Assembly: GCF_019711435.1 (NCBI RefSeq)
Contig: NZ_JAIGNK010000003.1
Span: 124,001 to 188,000 of the forward strand
Direction: 5' to 3'
Length of the DNA stretch: 64,000 bases
Source of the DNA: Qipengyuania polymorpha
GTDB lineage: Bacteria; Pseudomonadota; Alphaproteobacteria; Sphingomonadales; Sphingomonadaceae
The translations under genes were made by a program, and so were the position numbers. Under the pieces are notes generated by a model. That model searched no databases, had not been told where the DNA came from, and saw only the letters and a program-made list of their open reading frames with translations. Positions 56,001-64,000 of this stretch are shown in pieces. How positions within the stretch are numbered: the first letter of the stretch is position 1; every line of letters starts with the position of its first letter.

Positions 56001-56003
56001 TCG

Positions 56004-57614
56004 ATGACCGCACCCGTTCTCACATCCACACTCGACCGCGAGGCGCCCGACGCCAAGGCGCGTTTCGAGCATAACAAATCGCTCGCAGCTGACCTGCGCT
56101 CCACCGTCGCTGCCGCGGCTCTGGGTGGCTCCGAAGGCAGCCGCGAGCGGCATGTCGGGCGGGGCAAGCTTTTGCCGCGCGAGCGGGTGGAGCGGTTGCT
56201 CGATCCGGGCAGCCCGTTTCTCGAGATCGGCCAGCTTGCCGCCAACGGCATGTATGGGAAGGACGCAATCAACGGCGCGGGGATGATCGCCGGGATCGGC
56301 CGCGTATCGGGCCGGCAGGTGATGATCGTGTGCAACGATGCCACCGTGAAGGGCGGCACCTATTACCCGATGACGGTCAAGAAGCACCTGCGCGCGCAGG
56401 AAATCGCACAGGAGAACCGCCTGCCGTGCATCTACCTCGTCGACAGCGGCGGCGCGAATCTGCCGCACCAGGCCGAGGTCTTCCCCGACCGCGACCACTT
56501 CGGGCGCATCTTCTTCAACCAGGCGAACATGAGCGCGCTCGGCATCCCGCAGATCGCCTGTGTCATGGGCAGCTGCACGGCGGGCGGGGCCTATGTGCCC
56601 GCCATGTCCGACGAGACAGTGATCGTGCGTAACCAGGGCACGATCTTCCTTGCCGGTCCCCCGCTCGTGAAGGCCGCAACTGGCGAGGAAATCAGCGCCG
56701 AGGACCTTGGCGGCGGCGATCTCCATGCCAAAAAATCGGGCGTGGTCGATCACCTGGCCGAGAACGACGAGCACGCGCTCACCATCGTGCGCGATATCGT
56801 CAGCCACCTCGGCGACAATTACGCCGCCGCAACCGGGGTACAATTGGCTGAACCGCGTCCGCCCAAGTTCGATGCCGACGATTTGTACGCCATCGTGCCC
56901 GAAGATGTCCGCGCTCCCTACGATGTTAAGGAAATTATCGCGCGTCTGGTCGACGGGTCCGAGTTCCACGAATTCAAGGCCCATTACGGCAGCACGCTGG
57001 TCTGCGGTTTCGCGCATATCTGGGGCATGCCGGTAGCCATTCTCGCCAACAACGGCGTGCTCTTTTCCGAAAGCGCGCAGAAGGGCGCGCATTTCATCGA
57101 GCTTGCCTGCCAGCGTCGCATCCCGCTGCTGTTCCTCCAGAACATCTCGGGCTTCATGGTCGGCGGGAAATACGAGGCGGAGGGTATCGCCAAGCATGGT
57201 GCGAAACTGGTGACTGCCGTTGCCACTGCCACCGTGCCGAAAGTCACCGTGGTCATCGGCGGCAGCTTCGGCGCGGGCAATTACGGCATGTGCGGCCGCG
57301 CCTACAGCCCGCGCTTCCTCTTCACCTGGCCCAACGCCCGCATATCGGTCATGGGCGGCGAGCAGGCCGCATCGGTCCTCGCCACCGTCCACCGCGACGC
57401 CGACACGTGGACCGAGGAGCAGGCCGAGGAATTCAAGGCCCCGATCCGCCAGAAATACGAAGACGAAGGCAATCCGTATTACGCCACCGCGCGGCTGTGG
57501 GACGACGGCGTGATCGACCCGGTGCAGACGCGCGACGTGCTTGGGCTGGCGTTTGCCGCAACGCTAGAAGCGCCGATACCAGAGAAGCCGCAATTCGGCG
57601 TGTTCAGGATGTGA
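56004..57614 (+). CDS. mccB: Methylcrotonoyl-CoA carboxylase, carboxyltransferase (beta) subunit
   Basis: A 536-residue carboxyltransferase subunit of 3-methylcrotonyl-CoA carboxylase, the step after isovaleryl-CoA dehydrogenase in leucine catabolism. The crotonase-type double domain carries the CoA-binding [15 protein letters not shown] and the oxyanion-hole glycines of [10 protein letters not shown] and [14 protein letters not shown]. The ATG at 56004 lies 3 bases after the NYN stop and has no clear ribosome site, so translation probably depends on the upstream gene. The biotin-bearing alpha subunit is not found downstream, where it often lies, and must be elsewhere in the genome. Confidence 0.94.
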   Translation: MTAPVLTSTLDREAPDAKARFEHNKSLAADLRSTVAAAALGGSEGSRERHVGRGKLLPRERVERLLDPGSPFLEIGQLAANGMYGKDAINGAGMIAGIGRVSGRQVMIVCNDATVKGGTYYPMTVKKHLRAQEIAQENRLPCIYLVDSGGANLPHQAEVFPDRDHFGRIFFNQANMSALGIPQIACVMGSCTAGGAYVPAMSDETVIVRNQGTIFLAGPPLVKAATGEEISAEDLGGGDLHAKKSGVVDHLAENDEHALTIVRDIVSHLGDNYAAATGVQLAEPRPPKFDADDLYAIVPEDVRAPYDVKEIIARLVDGSEFHEFKAHYGSTLVCGFAHIWGMPVAILANNGVLFSESAQKGAHFIELACQRRIPLLFLQNISGFMVGGKYEAEGIAKHGAKLVTAVATATVPKVTVVIGGSFGAGNYGMCGRAYSPRFLFTWPNARISVMGGEQAASVLATVHRDADTWTEEQAEEFKAPIRQKYEDEGNPYYATARLWDDGVIDPVQTRDVLGLAFAATLEAPIPEKPQFGVFRM

Positions 57615-57616
57615 CG

Positions 57617-58018
57617 ATGCAGCTGCAAACCGCGCATTGCGAGTGGCCGGTCGACACGGAGGACCAGCTCAGGGCATGCCTCGAGGCGCTCGACGAGAAC
57701 GATGAATTCGCCATCCTGTCCACCGGCCCGCAGCGTTACATGCAGACCGCCGTACAGGCTGAAGGGTTCGTCATAGAAAAGCGCGAAGGTTCAGAGGATA
57801 CGCATTTCCACGCGCGCCTCGCCGGCGAGGGTTCGGATGGCCCGCGCGCAGTAGACTGCGATGAGAAGCGTGGCTGGCTCGCACGACTGTTTCCGATTCG
57901 GTCACGCCCTCCTGCCGCCCACCATGTCTTTGCACGCGAAGAAATGGTCGAGGTTCTCGTCGCCTATTACCTCCAGCAGCCCAGCCCCGCTTTCGTGAGG
58001 TGGGCGGAGGGCTACTGA
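57617..58018 (+). CDS. Hypothetical protein, 133 residues, coupled to mccB
   Basis: A 133-residue cytoplasmic protein starting at the ATG 2 bases after the mccB stop. The middle reads FAILSTGPQRYMQTA and FVIEKREGS, and the C-terminus has REEMVEVLVAYYLQQPSPAFVRW, a layout that loosely recalls Imm1-type immunity proteins (alternating strands, then a helix ending near a Trp). I see no toxin gene beside it, so that resemblance is weak. The tight spacing shows it is co-transcribed with the leucine genes. Function unknown. Confidence 0.65.
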   Translation: MQLQTAHCEWPVDTEDQLRACLEALDENDEFAILSTGPQRYMQTAVQAEGFVIEKREGSEDTHFHARLAGEGSDGPRAVDCDEKRGWLARLFPIRSRPPAAHHVFAREEMVEVLVAYYLQQPSPAFVRWAEGY

Positions 58019-58115
58019 ACGCAGGCGAATTCGGCAGTCCCCGCGGAACCTCCAAGCCCCTCCAACCATTGGCAAAACATAGCATGGGGGTTGGACCGGG
58101 CTAAGGAGAATTCCC

Positions 58116-58757
58116 GTGGAAGGACAAGAAGTCACCATCGCGGTCATCGCGATTATCGTCGTTGTCGGCGCGTTGCTGGCATGGCTCTTCCTCCAGCGCA
58201 AACGCACGCAGGAACTGCGCGACAAGTTCGGCGACGAATACGACCGCACCGTGAGCACGCATGGCAAGCGGCGCGATGCCGAGGCCGACCTCATCGAGCG
58301 CGAGGAACGGGTTAAAAAGCTCGACATCCGCCCCCTCACCGCAGCCGAGCGCGATCGCTACGCCGCCGACTGGAAAGATGCGAAAGCGCTGTTCGTCGAC
58401 AGCCCGGTCGAAGCCGTCGCCAAGGCCGACCGCCTGCTTACCGACGTGATGAACACCCGTGGCTATCCCATGGCCGATTTCGAGAAGCGCCACGCCGACC
58501 TCACCGTCGACCATGGCGATGTCGCCAAGCACTACCTCGCCGGCCATGAAATCGCCGACCGTTCGAGCGATGCGACCACCGAGGAATTGCGCCGCGCCAT
58601 CAACCATTACGAGGCGCTGTTCAGCGAGATGACCAGCGATGCCGCGGAAGATACTCCGACGCGCGACCGCGACCATGACGGGGTCGACGACCGCATCGAG
58701 GATGCGCCGGTCCGCCCCGACACCGACCCTGCGCTCACCGAGCGCGACAAGGTCTGA
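58116..58757 (+). CDS. Single-pass membrane protein with C-terminal calcium-type repeat motif
   Basis: A 213-residue protein with one N-terminal transmembrane helix (about 6-26), a basic/acidic helical region (residues 30-175, including DIRPLTAAERDRYAADW and VMNTRGYPMADFE), and a C-terminal Asp-rich segment DRDHDGVDDRIED (184-196) that resembles a thrombospondin type-3-like calcium loop. The start is a GTG at 58116 following AAGGAGA. The topology (which side the Asp-rich tail is on) is not decided by the sequence. The family is unfamiliar to me; the gene is co-oriented with the acyltransferase gene. Confidence 0.7.
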   Translation: MEGQEVTIAVIAIIVVVGALLAWLFLQRKRTQELRDKFGDEYDRTVSTHGKRRDAEADLIEREERVKKLDIRPLTAAERDRYAADWKDAKALFVDSPVEAVAKADRLLTDVMNTRGYPMADFEKRHADLTVDHGDVAKHYLAGHEIADRSSDATTEELRRAINHYEALFSEMTSDAAEDTPTRDRDHDGVDDRIEDAPVRPDTDPALTERDKV

Positions 58758-58817
58758 TTTCCATACGCCCCTCTCGCTTTCCCCTCCGGACCTGCTAACC
58801 GGAGGGCAGGAGAGAGA

Positions 58818-59447
58818 ATGCCACGCGCAAATTTCAGGAAGCCGACGCTGCTGAGCCGCCTCGTGCGGCGCATCATCATGGTGCTCTACCGGCTTAAGGG
58901 CTGGAAGCTCGACGGGGACCTGCCCGATATCGACAAGTTCGTTATTGCGGGCGCGCCGCATACGTCGAACTGGGACTTCGTGTTCTTCATCGGCGCGACG
59001 GCCGAAAAGGGCGTGCAGCCCAATTTCATGGGCAAGCACACGCTGTTCCAGGGGATGATACGCAACTTCATGTTCGACATGGGCGGCATCCCGGTCGATC
59101 GCCGCAGGCGCGCCAATGTCACCCAGCAGATTGCCGAGGAATTCGCCGCGCGCGAACACCTCGCGCTGGTCATCGCGGCAGAAGGCACGCGCTCGACCGA
59201 CGGCAGCTGGAAGTCGGGGTTCTACCACATCGCGCGCGCAGCCAATGTCCCGATCGTACCCGCCTATGTGAACAACGAGACGATGACGCTCGGCTTCGGC
59301 CCGGCCATCGTGCCGACCGAAAGCTATGGCGAGACGCTGGCCGAAATCGCGCGTTTCATGCAGTCCAAGCTCCCCGGCTACAAACGGTTCGACATCCTGG
59401 AGAAACAGGCGCAGCGCCTGATCGAGGAGGAGAAGGCCGATGGTTGA
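58818..59447 (+). CDS. 1-acyl-sn-glycerol-3-phosphate acyltransferase family protein
   Basis: A 209-residue PlsC-fold acyltransferase. The HX4D catalytic motif is HTSNWD, the substrate-binding motif is EGTRS, and a third block reads VPIVPAYV. The N-terminal basic and hydrophobic segment (LLSRLVRRIIMVLYRLKG) could tether it to the membrane. It is shorter than typical PlsC (about 240) and lacks an obvious N-terminal transmembrane pair, so it may be a lysophospholipid or ornithine-lipid acyltransferase instead. The ATG at 58818 follows AGGAGAGAG. It overlaps the following DUF1295 gene by 8 bases. Confidence 0.87.
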   Translation: MPRANFRKPTLLSRLVRRIIMVLYRLKGWKLDGDLPDIDKFVIAGAPHTSNWDFVFFIGATAEKGVQPNFMGKHTLFQGMIRNFMFDMGGIPVDRRRRANVTQQIAEEFAAREHLALVIAAEGTRSTDGSWKSGFYHIARAANVPIVPAYVNNETMTLGFGPAIVPTESYGETLAEIARFMQSKLPGYKRFDILEKQAQRLIEEEKADG

Positions 59448-60237
59448 GATGTTGCTGGTGAACGCCGCCGTGCTGGTGGCAGTGGTGCTGGTGCTCTGGG
59501 CCATCTCGGTCAAGATCGACGACGTTTCCTTCATCGACAGTTTCTGGGGCGCAGGCATGGCGCTGATGGCTTTCACCAGCTGGTTGCAGCTCGATGAGCC
59601 GGGTGCGCTCGCCAACCTGCTTCTGGCAATGACGGCTGCGTGGGGCCTCAGGCTCGGCATCTACCTCTTGCGCCGCTGGCGGGCCGAGGGCGAGGACAAG
59701 CGCTACGAACGTATGCTGCGCAAAGACCGCGATAAGGGCCGTTTCGCCTTTGCTGCGCTGACCAAGATCTGGCTCGGACAAGCATTCCTGCTGTTCCTCG
59801 TCAGTTCGCCTGCGCAAGTCGGAATCCTGTCGAGCGAAGCGCCAGCGCCGATCGTTGGCCTCGCATGGGCGGGCATCGCGCTTTACCTTGTCGGCATCAC
59901 CTTCGAATGGCTCGGCGACTGGCAATTGGCGCGCTTCAAGGCCGACCCTGCCAACAAGGGCGAGGTGATGGACTCCGGCCTCTGGCGCTATACCCGCCAT
60001 CCCAACTATTTCGGCGATGCCTGCGCCTGGTGGGGCATCTGGCTGGTCGCTGCGAGCGTGAGCTGGGAAGTTGCCGCATGGACCGTGATCGGCCCGCTCT
60101 TCCTCACCTTCACGCTGGTCAAATGGTCGGGCGCAGCGCTGCTGGAGAAGGGTATGAAGCATACCCGACCGGGATATGAGGAATACAAGCGCCGCACCTC
60201 GGCCTTCATCCCGATGCCGCCGAAGAAAAACGGCTGA
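59440..60237 (+). CDS. DUF1295 membrane protein (steroid 5-alpha-reductase-like)
   Basis: A 265-residue protein with six to seven transmembrane helices. The C-terminal WRYTRHPNYFGDACAWWG and KHTRPGYEEYKRRTSAFIP are signatures of the DUF1295/isoprenylcysteine methyltransferase-like superfamily, whose members act on lipid double bonds or methylate at membrane surfaces. The reaction here is unknown. The start at 59440 lies inside the end of the acyltransferase gene (8-base overlap), so the two are translationally coupled and may modify the same lipid. Confidence 0.88.
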   Translation: MVEMLLVNAAVLVAVVLVLWAISVKIDDVSFIDSFWGAGMALMAFTSWLQLDEPGALANLLLAMTAAWGLRLGIYLLRRWRAEGEDKRYERMLRKDRDKGRFAFAALTKIWLGQAFLLFLVSSPAQVGILSSEAPAPIVGLAWAGIALYLVGITFEWLGDWQLARFKADPANKGEVMDSGLWRYTRHPNYFGDACAWWGIWLVAASVSWEVAAWTVIGPLFLTFTLVKWSGAALLEKGMKHTRPGYEEYKRRTSAFIPMPPKKNG

Positions 60238-60316
60238 TTTTGGGCCACGCAGGGGTTTAACCCTCCCCTCGATTGGCTACATTGACCCTCCGCCTATTCG
60301 CCAAGGGAGCGCCAGC

Positions 60317-60943
60317 GTGAGCGACAAGGATATCGAGCAGCAACGCCAGCGTTTCGCACGCGAGGCGATGGCCTTGCTCGAACGCACCGGCGAGGAGGTG
60401 AGCCGGTTGCGGCTGGCCGCCGAACTCGGCGTGGCGCGTGCCCGGATGGAGGCAGTCTTCCCCGAGGAAGGCGATTTGCTCGACGCGATCACTGCCGAAT
60501 GGTTCGCACCCAAGATTGCGATGATGGACGAGGTGATGGGGACAGACCTGCCGCCGCGCCGCAAGATGTACGAGTTCTTCGCCCGCCGGTTCGCGCTGCT
60601 GCGGCAGAACTTCCAGGAGGACCCGGCCACCTTCCGCCTCTATGTCGAGATGGGCGAACGCTATTTCGAATATGCGCAAAGCTATATCGACCTTGCCGAC
60701 CATTATTTGTGCGAACTCATTGTCGAAGCGCAGGCCGACGGTCATCTTGCAGGCATGGACGTCGACGATGCGCGTTCGATCATCAACCAGATGGTCATCG
60801 GCTATATCCAGCCCTACCTCATCGCCATGATCGGCGAGCGGCTGTCCGAAGGCAAGCTGGCGGCCATTATCGATGCGATTTTCGACGGGCTCAGCGCGAA
60901 GGACGGCGGGGCGCGGGGAACCGGCAAGCTTCACGCGGCCTGA
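60317..60943 (+). CDS. TetR family transcriptional regulator
   Basis: A 208-residue regulator. The helix-turn-helix region is at about residues 12-55 (RFAREAMALLERTGEEVSRL and LAAELGVARARMEAVF), followed by a helical ligand domain with an aromatic, Met-rich stretch. The start is a GTG at 60317, eight bases after AAGGGAG. The N-terminal HTH is slightly divergent from classical TetR (the recognition helix reads VARARMEAVFPE), so target and ligand are unknown. The adjacent acyltransferase/DUF1295 pair upstream and the glycosyltransferase downstream are possible targets. Confidence 0.85.
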   Translation: MSDKDIEQQRQRFAREAMALLERTGEEVSRLRLAAELGVARARMEAVFPEEGDLLDAITAEWFAPKIAMMDEVMGTDLPPRRKMYEFFARRFALLRQNFQEDPATFRLYVEMGERYFEYAQSYIDLADHYLCELIVEAQADGHLAGMDVDDARSIINQMVIGYIQPYLIAMIGERLSEGKLAAIIDAIFDGLSAKDGGARGTGKLHAA

Positions 60944-60946
60944 TTG

Positions 60947-62176
60947 GTGACCCCGCGCAGAATCCTTTTCATCGGGCTGAATTATGCGCCCGAGCCGATC
61001 GGCATCGGGCCCTATTCGGCCGGCTTGGCCGAAGCGCTGGTCGAACGCGGCCACTCGGTCGATGCGGTGGTCGGGCAGCCCTATTATCCCGACTGGAAAC
61101 TGTTCGACGGGTTCGAGCGGCGGTGGAAGACAAGCGTCGAGAACGGCGTTTCGGTGACGCGCTGCCCGCATTACATTCCCGCCAATCCGACCGGTTCGCG
61201 GCGGGTCGCGCACCATGCGAGTTTTGCCAGCAGCGCCTATCCGGCGGCGCGCAAATTGCGTCGCGCGACGCCGCCGGACCTCGTGTTCACGGTCGCCCCG
61301 TCGATGGTTGCCGCGCCGGTTGCGCTGCGCATGGCGCGCAGGGCCGACGTGCCGCTGTGGCTGCATGTGCAGGATTTCGAGGTCGGTGCCGCGCTCGCCA
61401 CCGGGCTTATCGAGCGCGAGAGCCGCGCCGCTGTCGCTGCCGCACGCTTCGAGGACCGGATGCTGCATTCGGCGAACCTCGTATCCACCATCAGCCATCC
61501 GATGTGCCAGCTGCTCGAAAGCAAGGGGGTGGCGAAGGACCGCATCCTCGAGATGCGCAACTGGGCGAACCATACCGCTGCGATTGTGCAGGGTGATGGG
61601 TCGGCCTTCAGGCGCGAGTGGGGCTTGGAAGGCAAGACGGTCGCTCTTTACTCGGGCAATATCGCGAACAAGCAGGGGCTCGACGTGGTCATCGAAGCGG
61701 CGCGGCTGATGCAGGAGCGGGAGGATATCGTCTTCGTGATTTGCGGCGAGGGGCCGAACCGCAAGAATCTCGAGCAGCTTGCGAGCGGACTTGGGAACGT
61801 CATCTTCCGTGACCTGCAGCCCGAACATCGCATCGGCGATTTGCTGACCATGGCGGACATCCACTTGCTGCCGCAATTGCACGATGCCGCCGACCTCGTG
61901 CTGCCCTCCAAGCTCGGGAACATGCTGGCGAGCGGCAGGCCGGTGATTGCCACCGTGCGCCCCGGCACCGGCATCGCGCGCGAGCTGGTCGACTGCGGCA
62001 TCGTGGTCCCGCCCGAAATGCCCGAGGCGATTGTCTCGGCCCTCGAGGCGCTGGCAGCGCATCCCGACTATCGCGAGACGATGGGGCGCGCCGCTGCCGA
62101 ACGTGCGCGGACGGCCTGGTCGAAAGAGTCGGTGGTGGACCGGTTCGAGGAGGGACTGGAGCGCCTGCTCGGCTAG
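60947..62176 (+). CDS. WcaI-like glycosyltransferase, family GT4
   Basis: A 409-residue GT-B glycosyltransferase. It starts with RRILFIGLNYAPEPIGIGPYS, a pattern of colanic-acid WcaI-like proteins, and has the GT4-type nucleotide-sugar site GNIANKQGLDVVIEA and PSKLGNMLASGRPVIAT with an acidic/Glu region. The exact sugar is unknown; the context (another glycosyltransferase next door) suggests an exopolysaccharide or glycan locus. The start is the GTG at 60947, one codon after an in-frame TTG. The 3' end shares the CTAG palindrome with the convergent gene. Confidence 0.87.
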   Translation: MTPRRILFIGLNYAPEPIGIGPYSAGLAEALVERGHSVDAVVGQPYYPDWKLFDGFERRWKTSVENGVSVTRCPHYIPANPTGSRRVAHHASFASSAYPAARKLRRATPPDLVFTVAPSMVAAPVALRMARRADVPLWLHVQDFEVGAALATGLIERESRAAVAAARFEDRMLHSANLVSTISHPMCQLLESKGVAKDRILEMRNWANHTAAIVQGDGSAFRREWGLEGKTVALYSGNIANKQGLDVVIEAARLMQEREDIVFVICGEGPNRKNLEQLASGLGNVIFRDLQPEHRIGDLLTMADIHLLPQLHDAADLVLPSKLGNMLASGRPVIATVRPGTGIARELVDCGIVVPPEMPEAIVSALEALAAHPDYRETMGRAAAERARTAWSKESVVDRFEEGLERLLG

Positions 62177-63414
62177 ACGCCCATCTCGATGAGCAGCGCG
62201 TCGATGTGGCTGCGATAGGCAGCAAAGTCGCGCAGCTTCGCCTCTTCCATCGCCGCCAGCCGCATTTCGTGGAGCAGTTCGCGGTCCTCGATGAGCCGCG
62301 TCATCGCCTGTTCCACCTGCGCCGCGTTCGGCCTTTCCATCACGATGCCACTCCTATCGCTCGCACCCAGACCGGCGGCGGCGGATTGGATGATGGCGAG
62401 GCCCGAGGCCATCGCCTCGATGAGCACGATGGCCGAACCCTCGCAATGGCTCGGAAAGACCAGCGCGTGGTGTCGGCGCATGATGACGGGCATCTCGGGC
62501 CGGGGGACGGACCCGAGGATGTCGATGCGGTCGGCAACAGGCGCGAGCAGTTTCTCGGGCACCATGACGGGCCCGACCAGCGTCAGTCTTGCGCCGCTCT
62601 TAGGCAGGGCGCGAATGGCGTCGACGATGTGCTGGACGCCTTTCCTCGCCGAGACCTGTCCCGCAAAGAGGAAGCGTACCGGTTCGTCTTTCGGAACCGG
62701 TGGCGGTGCGGGCGCTCCGGCAAACAGCCCGGCGTCGTAGGAATAGGGTAGCAGCACCAGCTTTTCGGCGAGGCCGGTTACCGGCGAGTATTTCCTGACG
62801 CTCTCCATCACGAAGGGACTGCCGCACACGATGCGGTCGGCGTGTTCGTACTCGATATCGTTGCGCGCGATGCGCTGCTCGCTCCAGCGCGGCGTGCCCT
62901 TGGCCAGCCAGTCGCCATGCGTGTCGGCGATGCGCTCGACCTCCTCGTTCCAGTAGCGCCCGTCGGCAATCGTGCGGTCGAGGATTTTTGGGCACTGGCT
63001 CGTGCGCTTGTCGGCAAAAGCGGCGAAGGCGGAATTGTCGTAGCCCCAGAGCGCGAACGGTCCTTCGCGCGCTGCGATGGCCGCGACGCGTTTGCCGAAA
63101 GCTTTGTTGAGCACGGCATCCACCCGCCGCCCCAGTTCGACTGCTCCCGCACGGGTCGCGAGCCTTTCGGGCAGTTCGTAGCGCGGGAAGGCGCGGACCT
63201 TTGACGGGTCGAGTCCAGCGCTCGCAAAACGGCCAAGTTCGCGCTTGAGGACGCGCCCGGGTGCTCCCGGAAGCCTGTGAGCCAGCCGGTGCGGCAGGCT
63301 GCCGGGATGGTCGAACAGGCCGGTTATCAGGAACGCCAGCCGGTCCAGCCCCTGCAGCGCGAGCGCGGTCTGCCTGCTGTGCTGTGTGCCGGGATGGAGG
63401 ACGACCGTTCTCAT
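62173..63414 (-). CDS. Glycosyltransferase family 4 protein
   Basis: A 413-residue GT-B enzyme. The C-terminal half has VRFLFAGQVSARKGVQHIVD, the VFPSHCEGSAIVLIEAMASG donor-site motif (CEGSAIVLIE holds the catalytic Glu pair) and RPNAAQVEQAM. The N-terminal half has PGTQHSRQTALALQGLDRL, a pattern shared with group 1 glycosyltransferases. It overlaps the stop of the plus-strand glycosyltransferase by four bases. Sugar and acceptor are not known. Confidence 0.87.
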   Translation of the reverse strand: MRTVVLHPGTQHSRQTALALQGLDRLAFLITGLFDHPGSLPHRLAHRLPGAPGRVLKRELGRFASAGLDPSKVRAFPRYELPERLATRAGAVELGRRVDAVLNKAFGKRVAAIAAREGPFALWGYDNSAFAAFADKRTSQCPKILDRTIADGRYWNEEVERIADTHGDWLAKGTPRWSEQRIARNDIEYEHADRIVCGSPFVMESVRKYSPVTGLAEKLVLLPYSYDAGLFAGAPAPPPVPKDEPVRFLFAGQVSARKGVQHIVDAIRALPKSGARLTLVGPVMVPEKLLAPVADRIDILGSVPRPEMPVIMRRHHALVFPSHCEGSAIVLIEAMASGLAIIQSAAAGLGASDRSGIVMERPNAAQVEQAMTRLIEDRELLHEMRLAAMEEAKLRDFAAYRSHIDALLIEMGV

Positions 63415-63525
63415 CTGCCGTCAGCCCTATCCGCAAACCTCGCTGGCGCAAAAAGCATTTTCCTACATCTCTGCGCGTGGTTAACCGAATGGGTTCATCC
63501 GATTCAAACCAAGGAACCGAAAGCG

Positions 63526-63957
63526 ATGAGCGACCCCATTCCCGTCCAGACCCCCGGCGGCTTCGCGCCCGCCTATGTTTCCGGCTTCGACGACGGCTCC
63601 GGCCACCTCGCGCTGGTCGCCGAAACGCGCCCGCTGCCGGTCCACGCCTCCCCGCCGAGCGTGCCTGCCGCACTCGAAGGAACGACATTCGGAGACATTC
63701 TCGCCGGTCCCTTCACGCCTGCCGCAATGACTCCGGTCTTCTGCACGCTGTCGGGCGACTGGCAGGGCAGCGTCGAAGTCAAACGCTCGACCGATGGCGG
63801 CGCGACTTTCCACCCTCTCACTGTCGCGGGCGCGCCGTGGGGCTTGTTCTCCGGCAATGCCTGCGAGCCAGTGTGGGAAGAAGCCGAAACCGCTGCCACG
63901 CTCTGGCTCGACTGCAAAGTAACATCGGGCACGCTCACCTTCAGGCTCGCCCAATGA
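63526..63957 (+). CDS. Hypothetical protein, 143 residues, beta-rich
   Basis: A 143-residue protein starting at the ATG 63526, behind a CCAAGGAACC site. It is rich in Gly, Pro, Thr, Ser and alternating hydrophobic residues, and the DWQGSVEVKRSTDGGATFHPLT stretch suggests a beta-sandwich, similar in feel to phage tail or surface proteins. There is no signal peptide. Its stop overlaps the ATG of the next gene (63954), so they are a coupled pair. No function is assigned. Confidence 0.7.
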   Translation: MSDPIPVQTPGGFAPAYVSGFDDGSGHLALVAETRPLPVHASPPSVPAALEGTTFGDILAGPFTPAAMTPVFCTLSGDWQGSVEVKRSTDGGATFHPLTVAGAPWGLFSGNACEPVWEEAETAATLWLDCKVTSGTLTFRLAQ

Positions 63958-64000
63958 GCGCGCTCGCCATCCCCGCGCTGGGCCTCGCCAGCCGCGCCGC
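63954..64000 (+). CDS. Start of a gene cut by the window end
   Basis: An ATG at 63954 overlaps the preceding stop (ATGA) and is followed by an open frame MSALAIPALGLASRAA to the window edge. Only the first 15 codons are present, so nothing can be said about function except coupling to the preceding gene. Confidence 0.55.
   Translation, partial: MSALAIPALGLASRA

Overview
The window is 64 kb of GC-rich, gene-dense chromosome from an alphaproteobacterium. Protein content (class I PPK2, CaiB/thiolase/acyl-CoA dehydrogenase cluster, a large TonB-dependent receptor, HWE-family kinase, DUF1295 reductase, ArfB, GlnD, many GTG/TTG starts) suggests Sphingomonadales, probably Erythrobacteraceae; that placement is inference. 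About 60 protein-coding genes are supported. I found no rRNA, tRNA, insertion sequence or CRISPR array.

Layout. 1-2.8 kb: end of an M13 zinc peptidase, undecaprenyl-diphosphatase, a small membrane protein and two tandem acidic lipoproteins, each with its own terminator. 2.8-8.8 kb: phenylalanine hydroxylase divergent from PPK2, then a tight minus-strand acyl-CoA operon (lipoprotein, acyl-CoA dehydrogenase, family III CoA-transferase, thiolase) and another acidic lipoprotein. 8.9-13.8 kb: RecQ, an SPFH membrane protein paired with a ribbon-helix-helix regulator behind a 28-bp palindrome, a DksA-like zinc finger, phosphatidylserine decarboxylase and a GNAT. 13.7-20 kb: GTP cyclohydrolase II, exonuclease III, a hairpin-rich gap, LolA, ribosomal L33, then ArfB, RluA-type synthase and a PabB-PabC fusion in one overlapping run. 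20-27 kb: HerA-like ATPase, two-component system, six-EF-hand protein, VOC protein and aminopeptidase P. 27-39.6 kb: oligopeptidase B, an unknown membrane protein, thioesterase, diguanylate cyclase, alanine dehydrogenase, DUF389 protein, FtsK, ThiE-like protein and YggS. 39.7-49.6 kb: TonB-dependent receptor, GlnD coupled to an acyl-CoA ligase, then Lgt, MidA-type methyltransferase and a DUF2147 protein. 49.6-54 kb: osmoprotectant ABC transporter (permease and binding protein fused) and an HWE histidine kinase. 54-58 kb: isovaleryl-CoA dehydrogenase and methylcrotonyl-CoA carboxylase beta, split by an AT-richer NYN-domain nuclease-like gene. 58-64 kb: envelope and lipid genes, a TetR regulator, two convergent glycosyltransferases and the start of an unrecognised pair.

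Most of the window is housekeeping and catabolic. The stretch that looks least ordinary is 55246-56003. There a promoter with an overlapping palindrome leads into a two-hairpin leader ending in a T-run terminator, directly before the NYN-domain gene, whose base composition differs from both neighbours. A structured short RNA, a terminator and then a ribonuclease-fold gene resembles the order of RNA-antitoxin modules or a self-regulated RNase. A second candidate is the SPFH plus ribbon-helix-helix pair with its near-perfect operator-like palindrome at 10724-10751.
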